Positions 7,752-16,611 of a DNA stretch of 64,000 nucleotides are shown here, piece after piece; position 1 is the first letter of the stretch, and every line of letters begins with the position of its first letter. This DNA comes from Phil1 sp964612925 (GTDB taxonomy: Bacteria > Bacillota > Clostridia > Christensenellales > CAG-138): assembly GCA_964612925.1 (NCBI GenBank), contig CAZTFU010000008.1, positions 1 to 64,000 of the forward strand, in the 5' to 3' direction. A program made the position numbers and the translations under genes. The notes below the pieces were generated by a model that was given only the letters and a program-made list of their open reading frames with translations, did not search any database and was not told the DNA's origin.

Positions 7752-7793
7752 GCACACGGTTCACAAACCGAGCCGTGTGCATTTTTAGTTTTT
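7752..7793. terminator. bidirectional Rho-independent terminator (feo operon / MATE gene)
   Basis: GCACACGG (7752-7759) pairs with CCGTGTGC (7773-7780). T-rich sequence follows on the plus strand, and a mirrored A-run precedes it, serving the convergent MATE gene that ends at 7795. Confidence 0.85.
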
Positions 7794-7794
7794 A

Positions 7795-9135
7795 TCAATA
7801 ATGGTACTTCTTTCTTTTTGTTATAAGGAATACCGTACTCAGCAGTACTGCCATTACCTCAGCCACAACTATCGAGTACCAAACGCCGTCTATGCCGTAT
7901 ATCAGCGGCAGTATAATTACGGCAGCCACTTGGAAAACAAGCGTTCTCAAGAACGATATGAGCGCGGATGTCAGCCCGTCGTTCAGTGCCGTAAAGAAGC
8001 CCGAGGCATAAATGGCATATCCCATAAACGGGAACGACAGCGAGAATATGCGGAAGCCGAATACCGTAAGCTCATACAGATCAGCATCGTACCCCACAAA
8101 CAGCTTTGCAAGCGGAGATGCAAGAAGCTCTGCGGCTATTATCATTGCAATGCCGAAGCCGCCTATTATGATAAGGCTCTTTTTAAGCAGACCCTTCAGC
8201 TCGTCATAATTCTTTGCGCCGTCATGATACCCAACAATGGGTGCCGAGCCTATGGAATAGCCAAGGAACGCCGCCGAGAATATCATACTTACATACATCA
8301 TTACGCCGTATGCCGCAATACCGTCTTCGCCCGCCGTTTTAAGCAGCTGTATATTATAAAGCATGCCCACAAGGCTCATAGAAATGTTGCTCATAAACTC
8401 GGACGAACCGTTTGTACACGCCTGCACAAGTGCCCTGCCATCGAATTTTGTTTTGCCAAGGCGAAGTATGCTTGAATTGCGCTTGCCGAAGTAGAAAAGC
8501 GGTATCACGCCGCCCGCGACCTGACTCATTGCCGTTGCCACGGCCGCGCCCGCAAGCTTTAATTCATGCGGAAGGAGTATAACAAGCACCGCATCAAGCA
8601 CCATGTTTGTAACGCCCGATGAAACCGTTACTATAAGGCCGAGCTGCGGCTTTTCCGCCGTTACAAAGAACGATTGGAAAAGGAGCTGCAGCACATTAAA
8701 CGGCAATGCCGCAAGTATTATTATCGAGTATACTACCGCATTTTCAAGCATTTCACCTTCCGCACCGAGAAGGAGCGCTATGGGCCTGATAAACACTATT
8801 CCGAGCACCGCGAACACTACGCCGAGTGCAAATGCCGAATATACGAATAACGAAAAGTACCTGTTTGCCTTTTCCCTATCCCCTTCACCGAACGTTTTTG
8901 CAACTATGGCCGATCCGCCGGTGCCAAACATCAAACCCACGGTAGACAGTATCATCAAAAACGGCATTATAAGGTTTATTGCCGCAAACGGCGTTTTGCC
9001 CGCAAAATTTGACACAAAGAAGCCGTCCACAACGCTGTAGATCGAGGCAAACACCATCATGCCTATTGACGGCAATGTAAAGCGCAACAGCCTTCCGTAT
9101 GTAAAATGATCCGATAATTGAATTTGCTTTTTCAT
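7795..9135 (-). CDS. MATE family efflux transporter
   Basis: 446 residues from the ATG at 9135 (MKKQIQLSDHF); a GTG 36 bases upstream is possible. The twelve-helix MatE layout is present in two halves: LPSIGMMVFASIYSVVDGFF near the start, and GSAPIVGYHDGAKNYDELKG opening the second half. MATE proteins export cationic drugs or metabolites using H+ or Na+ gradients. A MarR-type gene lies directly upstream in the same direction with a 53-bp gap, so drug-responsive control of the pair is likely. The substrate is not deducible. Confidence 0.92.
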   Translation of the reverse strand: MKKQIQLSDHFTYGRLLRFTLPSIGMMVFASIYSVVDGFFVSNFAGKTPFAAINLIMPFLMILSTVGLMFGTGGSAIVAKTFGEGDREKANRYFSLFVYSAFALGVVFAVLGIVFIRPIALLLGAEGEMLENAVVYSIIILAALPFNVLQLLFQSFFVTAEKPQLGLIVTVSSGVTNMVLDAVLVILLPHELKLAGAAVATAMSQVAGGVIPLFYFGKRNSSILRLGKTKFDGRALVQACTNGSSEFMSNISMSLVGMLYNIQLLKTAGEDGIAAYGVMMYVSMIFSAAFLGYSIGSAPIVGYHDGAKNYDELKGLLKKSLIIIGGFGIAMIIAAELLASPLAKLFVGYDADLYELTVFGFRIFSLSFPFMGYAIYASGFFTALNDGLTSALISFLRTLVFQVAAVIILPLIYGIDGVWYSIVVAEVMAVLLSTVFLITKRKKYHY

Positions 9136-9188
9136 TTTGTTTGCGCGCCCCAATCGGGCGCATTCATCCACCTTTCTTTCAGTAAGTA

Positions 9189-9626
9189 TTACAGCTTTGC
9201 CACCTGCTCGGCAAATGCCGCAACATATTTGCCCGTCAATGACAGGTATTGTTCAATTTCACTTTCCTCCCAACCGTCAAATGCATTGCTCTCCAGTTCA
9301 AGCATCCGTGCGGCCGTTTTTGCGGCGTATATAATGCCCTGCTCCGTAAGGCACACGCGCTTTGTTTTGCCGTTAAGCCGTTCAAGGTAAATAATATTTT
9401 CCCTTTCAAGCTTTCTTATGGCGGAATTTATCGTTTGCTTACAGGTGCCGCTTTCGTAGTATATATCGCGCAGCAGACATTTTCCGCCATTATTATAGGC
9501 CGTGTAGAGCACAAGCATTACGCTGTCCGCCACGCCAAGCTTCGCGCTTACCTTATGATACAGTGCAACAAGCTCATTCGAGAGATTATTGACTCTATGC
9601 ACCTTATCATAATAGTTTTTTCCCAT
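9189..9626 (-). CDS. MarR family transcriptional regulator
   Basis: 145 residues from the ATG at 9626, preceded by AGGAGGG; the long upstream extension has no ribosome site. The winged helix spans about residues 40-105, with recognition helix CKQTINSAIRKLERENIIYL and wing LNGKTKRVCLTEQG. It heads an operon with the MATE pump and is probably its repressor. A consensus-like minus-strand promoter (TTGACT, 17 bp, TATACT) lies just upstream, with the repeated TATAGTATAGTATG nearby as a possible operator. Confidence 0.9.
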   Translation of the reverse strand: MGKNYYDKVHRVNNLSNELVALYHKVSAKLGVADSVMLVLYTAYNNGGKCLLRDIYYESGTCKQTINSAIRKLERENIIYLERLNGKTKRVCLTEQGIIYAAKTAARMLELESNAFDGWEESEIEQYLSLTGKYVAAFAEQVAKL

Positions 9627-9657
9627 CGTCACGCCCTCCTGTATGCAAAACGTGTAT

Positions 9658-9686
9658 AGTATAGTATGATTTCGTACTTTAGTCAA
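9658..9686 (-). promoter_or_regulatory. promoter of the marR-MATE operon
   Basis: On the minus strand TTGACT (9686-9681) and TATACT (9663-9658) are spaced by 17 bp. The start of transcription would fall about 25 bp before the marR ATG. Confidence 0.7.
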
Positions 9687-9796
9687 GTGCCCGTTGCCTT
9701 TTTTCGCCATGTAATCTGCCGAAAACATGTAATCGAATCCTTCCTTTGCACATGTGTGATGTTTGCCTTTCGTCCGCAGTACGGCATCATTATATA

Positions 9797-9840
9797 AAAT
9801 CCGCCGCAAGCTCCTTTCCTAACAGGATGGATTGCGGCGG
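9797..9840 (-). terminator. terminator after the ABC exporter gene
   Basis: CCGCCGCAA (9801-9809) pairs with TTGCGGCGG (9832-9840). On the minus strand the hairpin is followed by ATTTTATATAA. Confidence 0.6.
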
Positions 9841-9907
9841 ACTGTCATGCATCGGTTATGCAAATTGTTTGCATCATTGTTTTTTAACAGCATCTTATAG
9901 GAATGCA

Positions 9908-11626
9908 TCATTGAGAAACCGTAAACAGCGAATAGAAGTAGCCTTTTTCTGCAATCAGTTTGTCGAACGTCCCTTTTTCAACGATCAGGCCGTTTTTCAA
10001 TGTGATAATACCATCATATTGTTTAAGCAAGTCTTCATCAAGGGAGTGAGTGACAACTATACTTGTAACGTCCTTTAACCCAAGTATAGCGCTTGATACC
10101 TGATATGCAGTCTCTGCATCCAAGGCTGCAGTCGCTTCATCAACAAGAAGTACCTGCGCCTTTTTCAATAGGCTCCGTGCAATGGAAATGCGCTGCTTTT
10201 CGCCGCCGCTCAGGCCGTTGCCGTTTTCACCGCAGAGATAATCTTCCCCTTTTTGCTTAATCAACTCGGAAAGTCCCGACAATGCAATGGCCCGTTCCAC
10301 TTCATCCTCGGGAAAATCGGCAAACATGGTAATATTGTCTCGAATTGACGCATTGAAAATAAACACGTTCTGCTGTACCACGGATACCATTCCGTACAGG
10401 CTTTCGCCGCGCAAGGTTCTAAGCTCCGCATCGTCATAATAAATGTTCCCCGAATAATTGCCGTTGGAAGCCATTAACAAATTCAAAAGCGTACTCTTGC
10501 CGCTGCCCGATGCGCCAACAACAGCATACCGTTTTCCTGCCTTAAACTCAAGTAAAATCTCATGCAGAACAGGCTTATCCGCTTCATAGCCAAAGGATAC
10601 CCCGTCAAGACGGATGCCGTTATTCAGCGTATGCTTTTCAATCGCACCATCCTCCCGAACGTTTTCATCCAGTGCATCGGCAAGCTTTACTATAAGAGCT
10701 TTTGCCGCCTTACGTTGGGCAAGACAGGTGGGAATTGCACCGATCGGGTTGAGCACATAGTTCAATAGCTGTACAAAAACCAGCACCGTGCCCGCCGTCA
10801 CACCGCACCCCGATACGGCAAGCCATGCGCCCACGATAAAAACGCCAAGCTGTACTGCCACACTTGCGATGGAAGAACACATGGAAATAATAATACGTAT
10901 CTTTTTACTTTTCTCCTTGGCGTTGGCTACCTTTCGAACTTCTTCGGAGAACAGCTTGCACATCTGCACCTCCGCTCGGAAGGATTTAATAACCGAAAAG
11001 CCCGCCAAGCTGTCCTTCAACGTAGACATGTAGCTTTCGTTAAGATCCGATACGCGCTTTTCCGCCACTGCCATGCGATTGCCCGCAAAAACGGATACAA
11101 TTATCGGCAGTGCGGACAGCCCAACGGATACTACCGTCAAAAGCGGATTGTAGATAAGCATCATAGTCAACGCGGCGGCAAACAAAAGGCACTGCTGAAT
11201 AATGTCAAACAGACTACCGACATAGTCACTTTCGATAACTGCCGCATCGTTGCTGAGAGCGGATATATACAAACTGCTGTTTTCTCCGTAAAAGGCGGAA
11301 ACGCCCTTCTGTGACAGCCGCTCAAAAACATAGGTTTTGTACTGTGCCATAGCCTTCGCCATAAACCGTGGCGTAGAAAAATATGCACAGCAGGAACCCA
11401 ATGCTATCATCACCACAGATGCTAAGCTCATTAAGGCAAGCTGTACAAGCGTAAATGAAACGGCCTCTCCCGACACCAGATCCAGAACCTGCTGTAATAA
11501 CCATGATATCAGCAGATTCACTGCCGTGGTCAGTACGGTTTCAAAAACAGCCAGCGCAAAATAAATGCCGTTCCCGCGATAGAATTGTCGGGTATAGGGT
11601 TTGATTTTTGATTTTTTGGTGTTCAT
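9908..11626 (-). CDS. ABC transporter, fused membrane and ATPase domains (exporter half)
   Basis: 572 residues from the ATG at 11626; an upstream ATG at 11674 would add 16 polar residues. Six membrane helices cover about residues 15-300. The ATPase domain follows, with Walker A GASGSGKST, signature LSGGEKQRISIARSLL and Walker B VLLVDEATAALD. The exporter-type half presumably works as a homodimer, since no partner gene is adjacent. The substrate is unknown. It stands alone between the marR-MATE unit and the YerC-like gene. Confidence 0.9.
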   Translation of the reverse strand: MNTKKSKIKPYTRQFYRGNGIYFALAVFETVLTTAVNLLISWLLQQVLDLVSGEAVSFTLVQLALMSLASVVMIALGSCCAYFSTPRFMAKAMAQYKTYVFERLSQKGVSAFYGENSSLYISALSNDAAVIESDYVGSLFDIIQQCLLFAAALTMMLIYNPLLTVVSVGLSALPIIVSVFAGNRMAVAEKRVSDLNESYMSTLKDSLAGFSVIKSFRAEVQMCKLFSEEVRKVANAKEKSKKIRIIISMCSSIASVAVQLGVFIVGAWLAVSGCGVTAGTVLVFVQLLNYVLNPIGAIPTCLAQRKAAKALIVKLADALDENVREDGAIEKHTLNNGIRLDGVSFGYEADKPVLHEILLEFKAGKRYAVVGASGSGKSTLLNLLMASNGNYSGNIYYDDAELRTLRGESLYGMVSVVQQNVFIFNASIRDNITMFADFPEDEVERAIALSGLSELIKQKGEDYLCGENGNGLSGGEKQRISIARSLLKKAQVLLVDEATAALDAETAYQVSSAILGLKDVTSIVVTHSLDEDLLKQYDGIITLKNGLIVEKGTFDKLIAEKGYFYSLFTVSQ

Positions 11627-11722
11627 TTTGTGTGTTCTTCGTTCCCTCGGATGTGAGTCTCTTCCGGGTTTCATATAGCACCGCGGGATGATTATCCTTT
11701 GTAATCTGCTTAAAGGCTGAAT

Positions 11723-12016
11723 TTATTCGTTATCCTCACGTTCAAGGGCAATTGAGTACCCCTTTGCGCCGTAAAGCAGGCAACGGTTCACGCGCGATAT
11801 CGTTGCGCTGGATGCACCTGTCTTTTCGGCAACGGCATTATATGTGTCGCCGTTTTTCAACATGCGGGCGACCGCATACCTTTGAGCCATGGCCTGAAGT
11901 TCGTTTATCGTGCACAGATCCTCAAAGAATCTGTAGCACTCATCTTGGTTTTCAAGTCGCGCTATTGCCGCAAACAGCGCATCCATTTCTTCGCTTTTTA
12001 GTCGGCTTTCGTACAT
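11723..12016 (-). CDS. YerC/YecD-type TrpR-like DNA-binding protein
   Basis: 97 residues, all helical. The sequence matches the TrpR-superfamily YerC group: FFEDLCTINELQAMAQRYAV, then the helix-turn-helix YNAVAEKTGASSATISRVNR. The group is small, DNA-binding and of unclear regulon in Firmicutes. A good ribosome site (GGAGG, 7 bases) precedes the ATG at 12016. It lies 41 bp downstream of the amino-acid ABC operon, with which it may be cotranscribed; a link to amino-acid uptake is inference from position only. Confidence 0.88.
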   Translation of the reverse strand: MYESRLKSEEMDALFAAIARLENQDECYRFFEDLCTINELQAMAQRYAVARMLKNGDTYNAVAEKTGASSATISRVNRCLLYGAKGYSIALEREDNE

Positions 12017-12057
12017 GGGAAACCTCCGGCGATATAATTCACAACTTAAATATTATA

Positions 12058-12804
12058 TCACCCTTCGCCACCCGTCAAGAAGCTTTCAAGCTCACGCGGA
12101 GCATTTGCGCCAAATATTTTTTCGCTCGTGCCTATTGCGGCTATGTTTCCGCCGCGCAAAAATGCCACCGTATCCGCCGCACTCTTTGCAAAGGCCATTT
12201 CATGGGTCACGATCATCATGCTTATTCCGTCGGCTTTAAGCGAACGGATTATATTCAGCACATCCTTTGTGCTTTGCGGGTCGAGCGCGCTTGTAGGTTC
12301 GTCAAAAAGCAGCAACTTGGGGTGCATACACAGCGCGCGTGCTATGCATACACGCTGCTTTTCGCCGCCGCTGAGCTGATACGGCATTGCATCCTCACGA
12401 CCCGCTAAGCCCACGCGGGCAAGCAACGCTTCACCCTCTTGCCTTACGGAATCCGCTTCCCTATGCTGTACGATAACAGGCGCATCGCATATATTTTGAA
12501 TAACGCTTCTGTGCGGAAAAAGTTCAAAACTTTGAAACACCATGCCCAAGCTTTGGCGGCATTTGGCGGTTTCGGCCTTATCCGCATAGTGGCCGTTTTT
12601 GCAACCATACACACCGTCATAGGCTATGGAACCTTTATCCGCCCTGTCAAGCATGGCTACGATTCGAAGAAGAGTAGACTTTCCTTCGCCCGATGGGCCT
12701 ATCAGTGCAAGCGTTTCCCCTCTTTCAATGCTTAAAGAAACGCCGTCAAGCACTCGCCTTTTGCCAAAGCTTTTTTCAATATTTTCCAAGCTCAGTACGC
12801 TCAT
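12058..12804 (-). CDS. polar amino-acid ABC transporter, ATP-binding protein (GlnQ-like)
   Basis: 248 residues. Walker A GPSGEGKSTLLR, Q-loop MVFQSFELFPHRSV, signature LSGGEKQRVCIARAL and Walker B LLLFDEPTSALDPQ are all present. The Q-loop and the DPQSTKDV stretch are characteristic of the polar amino-acid uptake subfamily. It energises uptake together with the permease (6 bp upstream) and the binding protein. The substrate is probably a polar amino acid or cystine; I cannot narrow it further. Confidence 0.92.
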   Translation of the reverse strand: MSVLSLENIEKSFGKRRVLDGVSLSIERGETLALIGPSGEGKSTLLRIVAMLDRADKGSIAYDGVYGCKNGHYADKAETAKCRQSLGMVFQSFELFPHRSVIQNICDAPVIVQHREADSVRQEGEALLARVGLAGREDAMPYQLSGGEKQRVCIARALCMHPKLLLFDEPTSALDPQSTKDVLNIIRSLKADGISMMIVTHEMAFAKSAADTVAFLRGGNIAAIGTSEKIFGANAPRELESFLTGGEG

Positions 12805-12810
12805 ATCGAA

Positions 12811-13461
12811 TCACCTGTAATAATCAAGGCGTTTTTCCGCCCGCCCCATAAGAAATGCCACCACGGCATTGAACACATAATAGAATATCGCCGCGGCGGC
12901 AAGCGGCAACATGTTCCTTTCCGCGCTTGCTATTTGCTTTGCAAGAGTAAACATTTCCATAACGCCTATTGCAAAGGCAAGCGATGTATCCTTTATAAGC
13001 GTTATAAATTCGTTTGCCATTGGCGGGAGAATATGCTTTATCACCTGCGGCAGAACTATTCTGAAAAAAGCCTGCGTGTTAGAATATCCGAGCACCGCGG
13101 CCGCCTCTCGCTGTCCCTTGGGCACGGCGGCAATCCCCGCACGGTATATTTCCGCAAAATATGCGGCATAATTCAGCACAAATGCTATTATTACGGCATA
13201 AAACCTGTATTCATCGCTTATTCTTATCTTAAAAAGATACCATGGGCTGAAATATACCGCTATCAATTGAAGCATCAGCGGCGTGCCGCGCAGTACCGAA
13301 ATATACGCCCCCGCAATAAAGCTGACAAGTCTGCTTTTGCTGCCGCGAGCCAACGCAAGGGGCAGAGCCAACGGCACCGCCCCGATAAGCGTAAGCACAT
13401 ATATCAGCAAGCTTGTAAGCATTCCCTGCCCAAGTTGGATTAGTATGCTTGTAAAGTTCAT
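12811..13461 (-). CDS. polar amino-acid ABC transporter permease (HisM/GlnP type)
   Basis: 216 residues from the ATG at 13461, which overlaps the stop codon of the binding-protein gene (ATGA). Five membrane helices surround the EAA loop, visible as YRAGIAAVPKGQREAAAVLG. The N-terminal RGTPLMLQL motif is typical of the HEQRo permease family for polar amino acids. It probably forms a homodimer with the GlnQ-like ATPase. Confidence 0.92.
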   Translation of the reverse strand: MNFTSILIQLGQGMLTSLLIYVLTLIGAVPLALPLALARGSKSRLVSFIAGAYISVLRGTPLMLQLIAVYFSPWYLFKIRISDEYRFYAVIIAFVLNYAAYFAEIYRAGIAAVPKGQREAAAVLGYSNTQAFFRIVLPQVIKHILPPMANEFITLIKDTSLAFAIGVMEMFTLAKQIASAERNMLPLAAAAIFYYVFNAVVAFLMGRAEKRLDYYR

Positions 13462-14252
13462 TCGCCCAGTATGCACACGTCGTAGCCGAACCAGTTCTCG
13501 CTTATGGTCGCAAACGTGCCGTCCTCCGCCATTTTCATCAATTCGGCCTGTACCTTATCCCTAAGTTCGGTATTACCAATGTAGAAGCCCACCGCATATT
13601 GTTCGGACTGAATAGCCTCGTCAAGTATGGTATACTCATCTTCTCTTCCCTGTATTTGATACTTTGCCACGCCTATATCCATTGCTATGGCATCAACGGC
13701 GCCGCTTTCAAGTTCCATAAATGCAGTATTGTAATCCTGAAGCTGTACAAGTTGCTTGAACGAATTGAGCAAATCTGCGTTTTCATCCTCTTCAAGCGCA
13801 CTCAATGCACTGCTTTCCTGCTGTACGGCAACCGTTTTACCCGCAAGTGCGGCCTTATCGGTTATTCCGCTTTCACTGCGAACGATAAACACCTGTGAAT
13901 TATCCATATAAGCCTTGCTCCACGTGTATTTATCCTCCCTGCCGTTCATTGTAAAGCCGTTCCATATGCAATCTATGGTGCCGCTTTCAAGTTCAAAATC
14001 CTTCGTGTCCCAATTTATTGGCACAAGCTGTAGTTCCCAGCCAAGCCTTGAACACAGTTCTTTAGCCATATCTATATCAAAGCCGACGTATTCGCCGTTA
14101 TCGTCAAGATAGCCGTATGGCGGAAATTCGGCATCAAAGCCGAGTTTGAGAGTAAAACCGTCCTGCTGTGAAGAGCCCTGTGAGCAGCCGAAAAGCGTTA
14201 ACATCGCCGCAAGCGCAAGCAGTATGCAGCTTAGTTTTTTAATGTTTACCAT
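13458..14252 (-). CDS. polar amino-acid ABC transporter substrate-binding lipoprotein
   Basis: 264 residues. The signal ends in a lipobox (AMLTLFGC), so the protein is lipidated and held outside the membrane. The SBP family 3 fold is clear from LGFDAEFPPYGYLDDNGEYV, GFDIDMAKELCSRLGW and the hinge-region IWNGFTMNGRE. It captures an amino acid for the permease and ATPase encoded downstream. A minus-strand promoter (TTTACT, 17 bp, TACTAT) lies about 60 bp upstream. Confidence 0.93.
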   Translation of the reverse strand: MVNIKKLSCILLALAAMLTLFGCSQGSSQQDGFTLKLGFDAEFPPYGYLDDNGEYVGFDIDMAKELCSRLGWELQLVPINWDTKDFELESGTIDCIWNGFTMNGREDKYTWSKAYMDNSQVFIVRSESGITDKAALAGKTVAVQQESSALSALEEDENADLLNSFKQLVQLQDYNTAFMELESGAVDAIAMDIGVAKYQIQGREDEYTILDEAIQSEQYAVGFYIGNTELRDKVQAELMKMAEDGTFATISENWFGYDVCILGE

Positions 14253-14308
14253 GGATTTATCCTCCTAAAAATTTAATACAAAATCAGTCGCTCAAATCGC
14301 GCTTCTGT

Positions 14309-14337
14309 ATAGTATCACATTAGTGCGCTAAAGTAAA
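14309..14337 (-). promoter_or_regulatory. promoter of the amino-acid ABC operon
   Basis: Minus-strand TTTACT (14337-14332) and TACTAT (14314-14309) are spaced by 17 bp. The octamer AGTGCGCT occurs at about 14322 (inside the spacer) and again at about 14375, a possible pair of regulator sites. Confidence 0.6.
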
Positions 14338-14412
14338 GAAGTTTTTTCGGTTTTTTTCGGGAAGTTTTTTGAGTGCGCTTTATTTCATTATTTTGTCATC
14401 CGTATGCAATAC

Positions 14413-14446
14413 AAAAAGCCCGATACCATAAGTATCGGGCTTTTTT
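14413..14446. terminator. bidirectional terminator below the flavodoxin gene
   Basis: GCCCGATAC (14418-14426) pairs with GTATCGGGC (14432-14440), with T6 on the plus side and A5 on the other. It ends the minus-strand flavodoxin gene that stops at 14456. Confidence 0.85.
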
Positions 14447-14455
14447 CGTTATGGT

Positions 14456-14893
14456 TTAGATCCCTTCGTAAAATGCCACTGCGGACGCAAGCTCTTCCTC
14501 TGTCGGGTGTCCCTTTGCAATGCCTCCTATAAGCTTAAACGGGCCGAACGTATTGAATCCAAAGCAGCCGTACTCGCCAAGTATCTTTGCGCCATGTTTT
14601 TTTACGGCCTGCGTTATGGCATCGGTATACCCCTTCTTCTCCGCACCATATGTATATATGAAGAAGCAAGGCTTGCCGTCGGGAAGCTTTTCTTCGGCAA
14701 CTTTCAGCACACTTTTATGAAATTTTGAATAATAAATTCCCGATGCAAAGCCGATGCGGTCAAAATCATTAAGCTCTACCTTATCGGCACAGGATGCATC
14801 AACTAACGTAATTTCATGCTTTTCGGCTATGGCATCAAGCAGCTTTTTCGTATTTCCATGATGCTTTGAATAATAAACAACGGCTGTTTTCAT
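14456..14893 (-). CDS. flavodoxin family protein
   Basis: 145 residues from the ATG at 14893, with AAGGAG about 9 bases upstream; the longer upstream frame crosses the regulatory region and is not used. The N-terminal AVVYYSKHHGNTKKLLDAI is the FMN-phosphate loop of flavodoxins, and FASGIYYSKFHKSV and FIYTYGAEKKGYTDAI supply the remaining FMN contacts. It is a soluble redox carrier. It is divergent from an HxlR-type regulator that probably controls it, which suggests a role in redox or electrophile stress. Confidence 0.9.
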   Translation of the reverse strand: MKTAVVYYSKHHGNTKKLLDAIAEKHEITLVDASCADKVELNDFDRIGFASGIYYSKFHKSVLKVAEEKLPDGKPCFFIYTYGAEKKGYTDAITQAVKKHGAKILGEYGCFGFNTFGPFKLIGGIAKGHPTEEELASAVAFYEGI

Positions 14894-14905
14894 ATATAAT
14901 ACTCC

Positions 14906-14933
14906 TTGACAATTGTGGTATAAAAAATATACT
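14906..14933 (+). promoter_or_regulatory. promoter of the hxlR gene
   Basis: TTGACA (14906-14911), 16 bp, TATACT (14928-14933) on the plus strand. It overlaps the leader of the divergent flavodoxin gene, so one regulator could control both genes. Confidence 0.6.
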
Positions 14934-14951
14934 ATATAGCTAATCCATACA

Positions 14952-14976
14952 CAAGTACGCAGAATAAACATACTTG
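14952..14976. promoter_or_regulatory. inverted repeat between flavodoxin and hxlR, candidate HxlR operator
   Basis: CAAGTA (14952-14957) and TACTTG (14971-14976) form a 25-bp dyad, close to both start sites. Binding by HxlR is inferred from position. Confidence 0.45.
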
Positions 14977-15003
14977 GTACATTAAAGCATACCGGAGTGC
15001 ATT

Positions 15004-15363
15004 ATGAAAAAGGATCTCAGTGCGGAAGAATACTTAAATCGGGTCATGACTGCCAATGTGAGCGACAACTGTCCCATGCGAAGAACATTGGAACTGCTAA
15101 GCGGCAAATGGCGCACACACATCATATATGAGCTTTGCAAAAAGCCGCAATGCCGCTTTGGTGAGCTTAAACGTGCCGTGCCCAAAATAACCAACACGAT
15201 GCTTGCCAACACTCTGCGTGACCTTGAAAGCTGCGGCATAGTTCACCGCGAACAGTTCAATGAAATCCCGCCGCACGTTGAGTATTCCCTGACCGAAAAG
15301 GGCAAGGATCTTCTGCCCGTGTTTACGGAACTTGCGAAATGGGGCGAAAACCACCTGTCATGA
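15004..15363 (+). CDS. HxlR family winged-helix regulator
   Basis: 119 residues. The HxlR domain is clear: CPMRRTLELLSGKWRTHIIY with the conserved N-terminal Cys near residue 23, recognition region KRAVPKITNTMLANTLRDLE and wing PPHVEYSLTEKGKDLLPVF. Such regulators often sense quinones or aldehydes through that Cys. It is divergent from the flavodoxin gene, which is its probable target. I see no obvious ribosome site beyond CGGAG, about 6 bases before the ATG. Confidence 0.92.
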   Translation: MKKDLSAEEYLNRVMTANVSDNCPMRRTLELLSGKWRTHIIYELCKKPQCRFGELKRAVPKITNTMLANTLRDLESCGIVHREQFNEIPPHVEYSLTEKGKDLLPVFTELAKWGENHLS

Positions 15364-15693
15364 TAGAGTCATAACTTCCGCTTGTCCTTTGCCGTAGCAG
15401 GTGTGTCATCATTGCCTGAGCGGGAGCGTTTTACCGATTTACTTCTGCAAGGGAATGGCAGTATCGGTTGTTAATGGTATATTTTGCTGTGGAGTATGAC
15501 TTCGATTGGCTTCACAATTGACCCATAAATTTGAGGCGATTATTGAAAAACAGTCGCCTTTTTAGGCGTATGTTTCTTATCTCAGAGGGCCTTAGCCCTC
15601 ACTGTTTATTTGCAGTGTGCCGATAAAGCTGTAATTTGAAAAACCACAGAAATCGGCAACCGCGAACAACGATTGCCGTATTTCCAAGTGAAA
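15364..15693. other. non-coding interval with hairpin and short recurring motif
   Basis: No gene is supported. AGGCGA (15534-15539) pairs with TCGCCT (15554-15559), followed by a T5 run, a weak terminator on the plus strand. The 28-bp repeat copy at 15567-15594 follows at once. The rest looks like degraded sequence. Confidence 0.5.
15567..15594 (+). repeat. copy 2 of a short intergenic repeat
   Basis: This 28-bp stretch differs at only 3 positions from the copy at 47018-47045. Both contain TCAGAGGGCCTTA; the 14-bp core also occurs at 2117-2130. Confidence 0.5.
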
Positions 15694-16611
15694 TCAAAAT
15701 TTTCTGCCGCATATTGGGCATTTCTTACCGAAAATAGTTTTCTTAATATCTACGCCGCAATAGGGACACTTGCCTCCCCCTACTATGTATTTAATGTTTT
15801 CTTGTACTTCCGCTTTGATTTTGGCAATTTGCACATCATCAAGTACCGGAAGATTCAGTTTACCAATACGATATTTCTCATCAATCTCATTAGTATAATG
15901 AGTAGCACCAGAAGAGGTAAGAACGGCAGATTGTGCACTGCGACCCAAACAATAAGTATAGGAATGCTTACTCTTATTATCACACCTGTTTGGGTACCAT
16001 CCGTCAGGGTACCAATCGTATATCCACTCTCCGTAGTACGCATCCATGGAATTGAGTATCTCCGCATTTTTAAGGCCGGCCTTTGAAAGTTCGTACATGG
16101 CAGGGCTTGTATCTTTAAAAAGCTCGGGGTTGCAGCCGCCGCAATATTTTTGTTTGCCACTTCTGCACAGGTTCGCTATACGGTTCCAGAAATTCTCCCA
16201 TTCCCTTGTTATTTCGGTTATGGTTTTGGAATCACAGAGCTTTTGGCAGATGTTGAAGTAGTTTTGAAGCTTCATTGTTACTTCTTTGTCCGGAGTCATT
16301 GTGCTGCTCATACAATTCCGATACCACATCCGCATAAGCCCCAGCCAACCGCGGTAATCATGCGGAAACTGCTTTGTTGCTTCGGCATAAGTTTTTTCCG
16401 CTTCGCTATACTGTTCCAAGTCGTAATAGGTTTTCGCGTTTTTCAAAAGGCGTTCGCACTCGGCTTTACCGATGGTGGTTTCTACCGTGCCCAACATTGC
16501 TTTTGCCTGTTCGGCGGTGTATTTGCACCCGCAGTGCTGGCACTGAAACAGTCCGTTGTCCATACGGATTATATCAACGCTTCCGCAAAGCTCACATTGT
16601 AATTTTTGCAT
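15694..16611 (-). CDS. zinc-ribbon protein of unknown function
   Basis: 305 residues. The N-terminal ribbon has C-x2-C (CELC, residues 6-9) and C-x2-C (CQHC, about residues 24-27). TPR-like helices follow (AKTYYDLEQYSEAEKTYAEA). Residues 140-260 are Trp/Tyr-rich and unrecognised (GEWIYDWYPDGWYP). A C-terminal ribbon pair (CPYC and CPIC) ends the chain. Such ribbon-helix-ribbon proteins are common, mostly uncharacterised cytosolic proteins of Clostridia. It is monocistronic, with its own promoter (TTGTAA, 17 bp, TACAAT). No function can be assigned. Confidence 0.75.
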   Translation of the reverse strand: MQKLQCELCGSVDIIRMDNGLFQCQHCGCKYTAEQAKAMLGTVETTIGKAECERLLKNAKTYYDLEQYSEAEKTYAEATKQFPHDYRGWLGLMRMWYRNCMSSTMTPDKEVTMKLQNYFNICQKLCDSKTITEITREWENFWNRIANLCRSGKQKYCGGCNPELFKDTSPAMYELSKAGLKNAEILNSMDAYYGEWIYDWYPDGWYPNRCDNKSKHSYTYCLGRSAQSAVLTSSGATHYTNEIDEKYRIGKLNLPVLDDVQIAKIKAEVQENIKYIVGGGKCPYCGVDIKKTIFGKKCPICGRKF

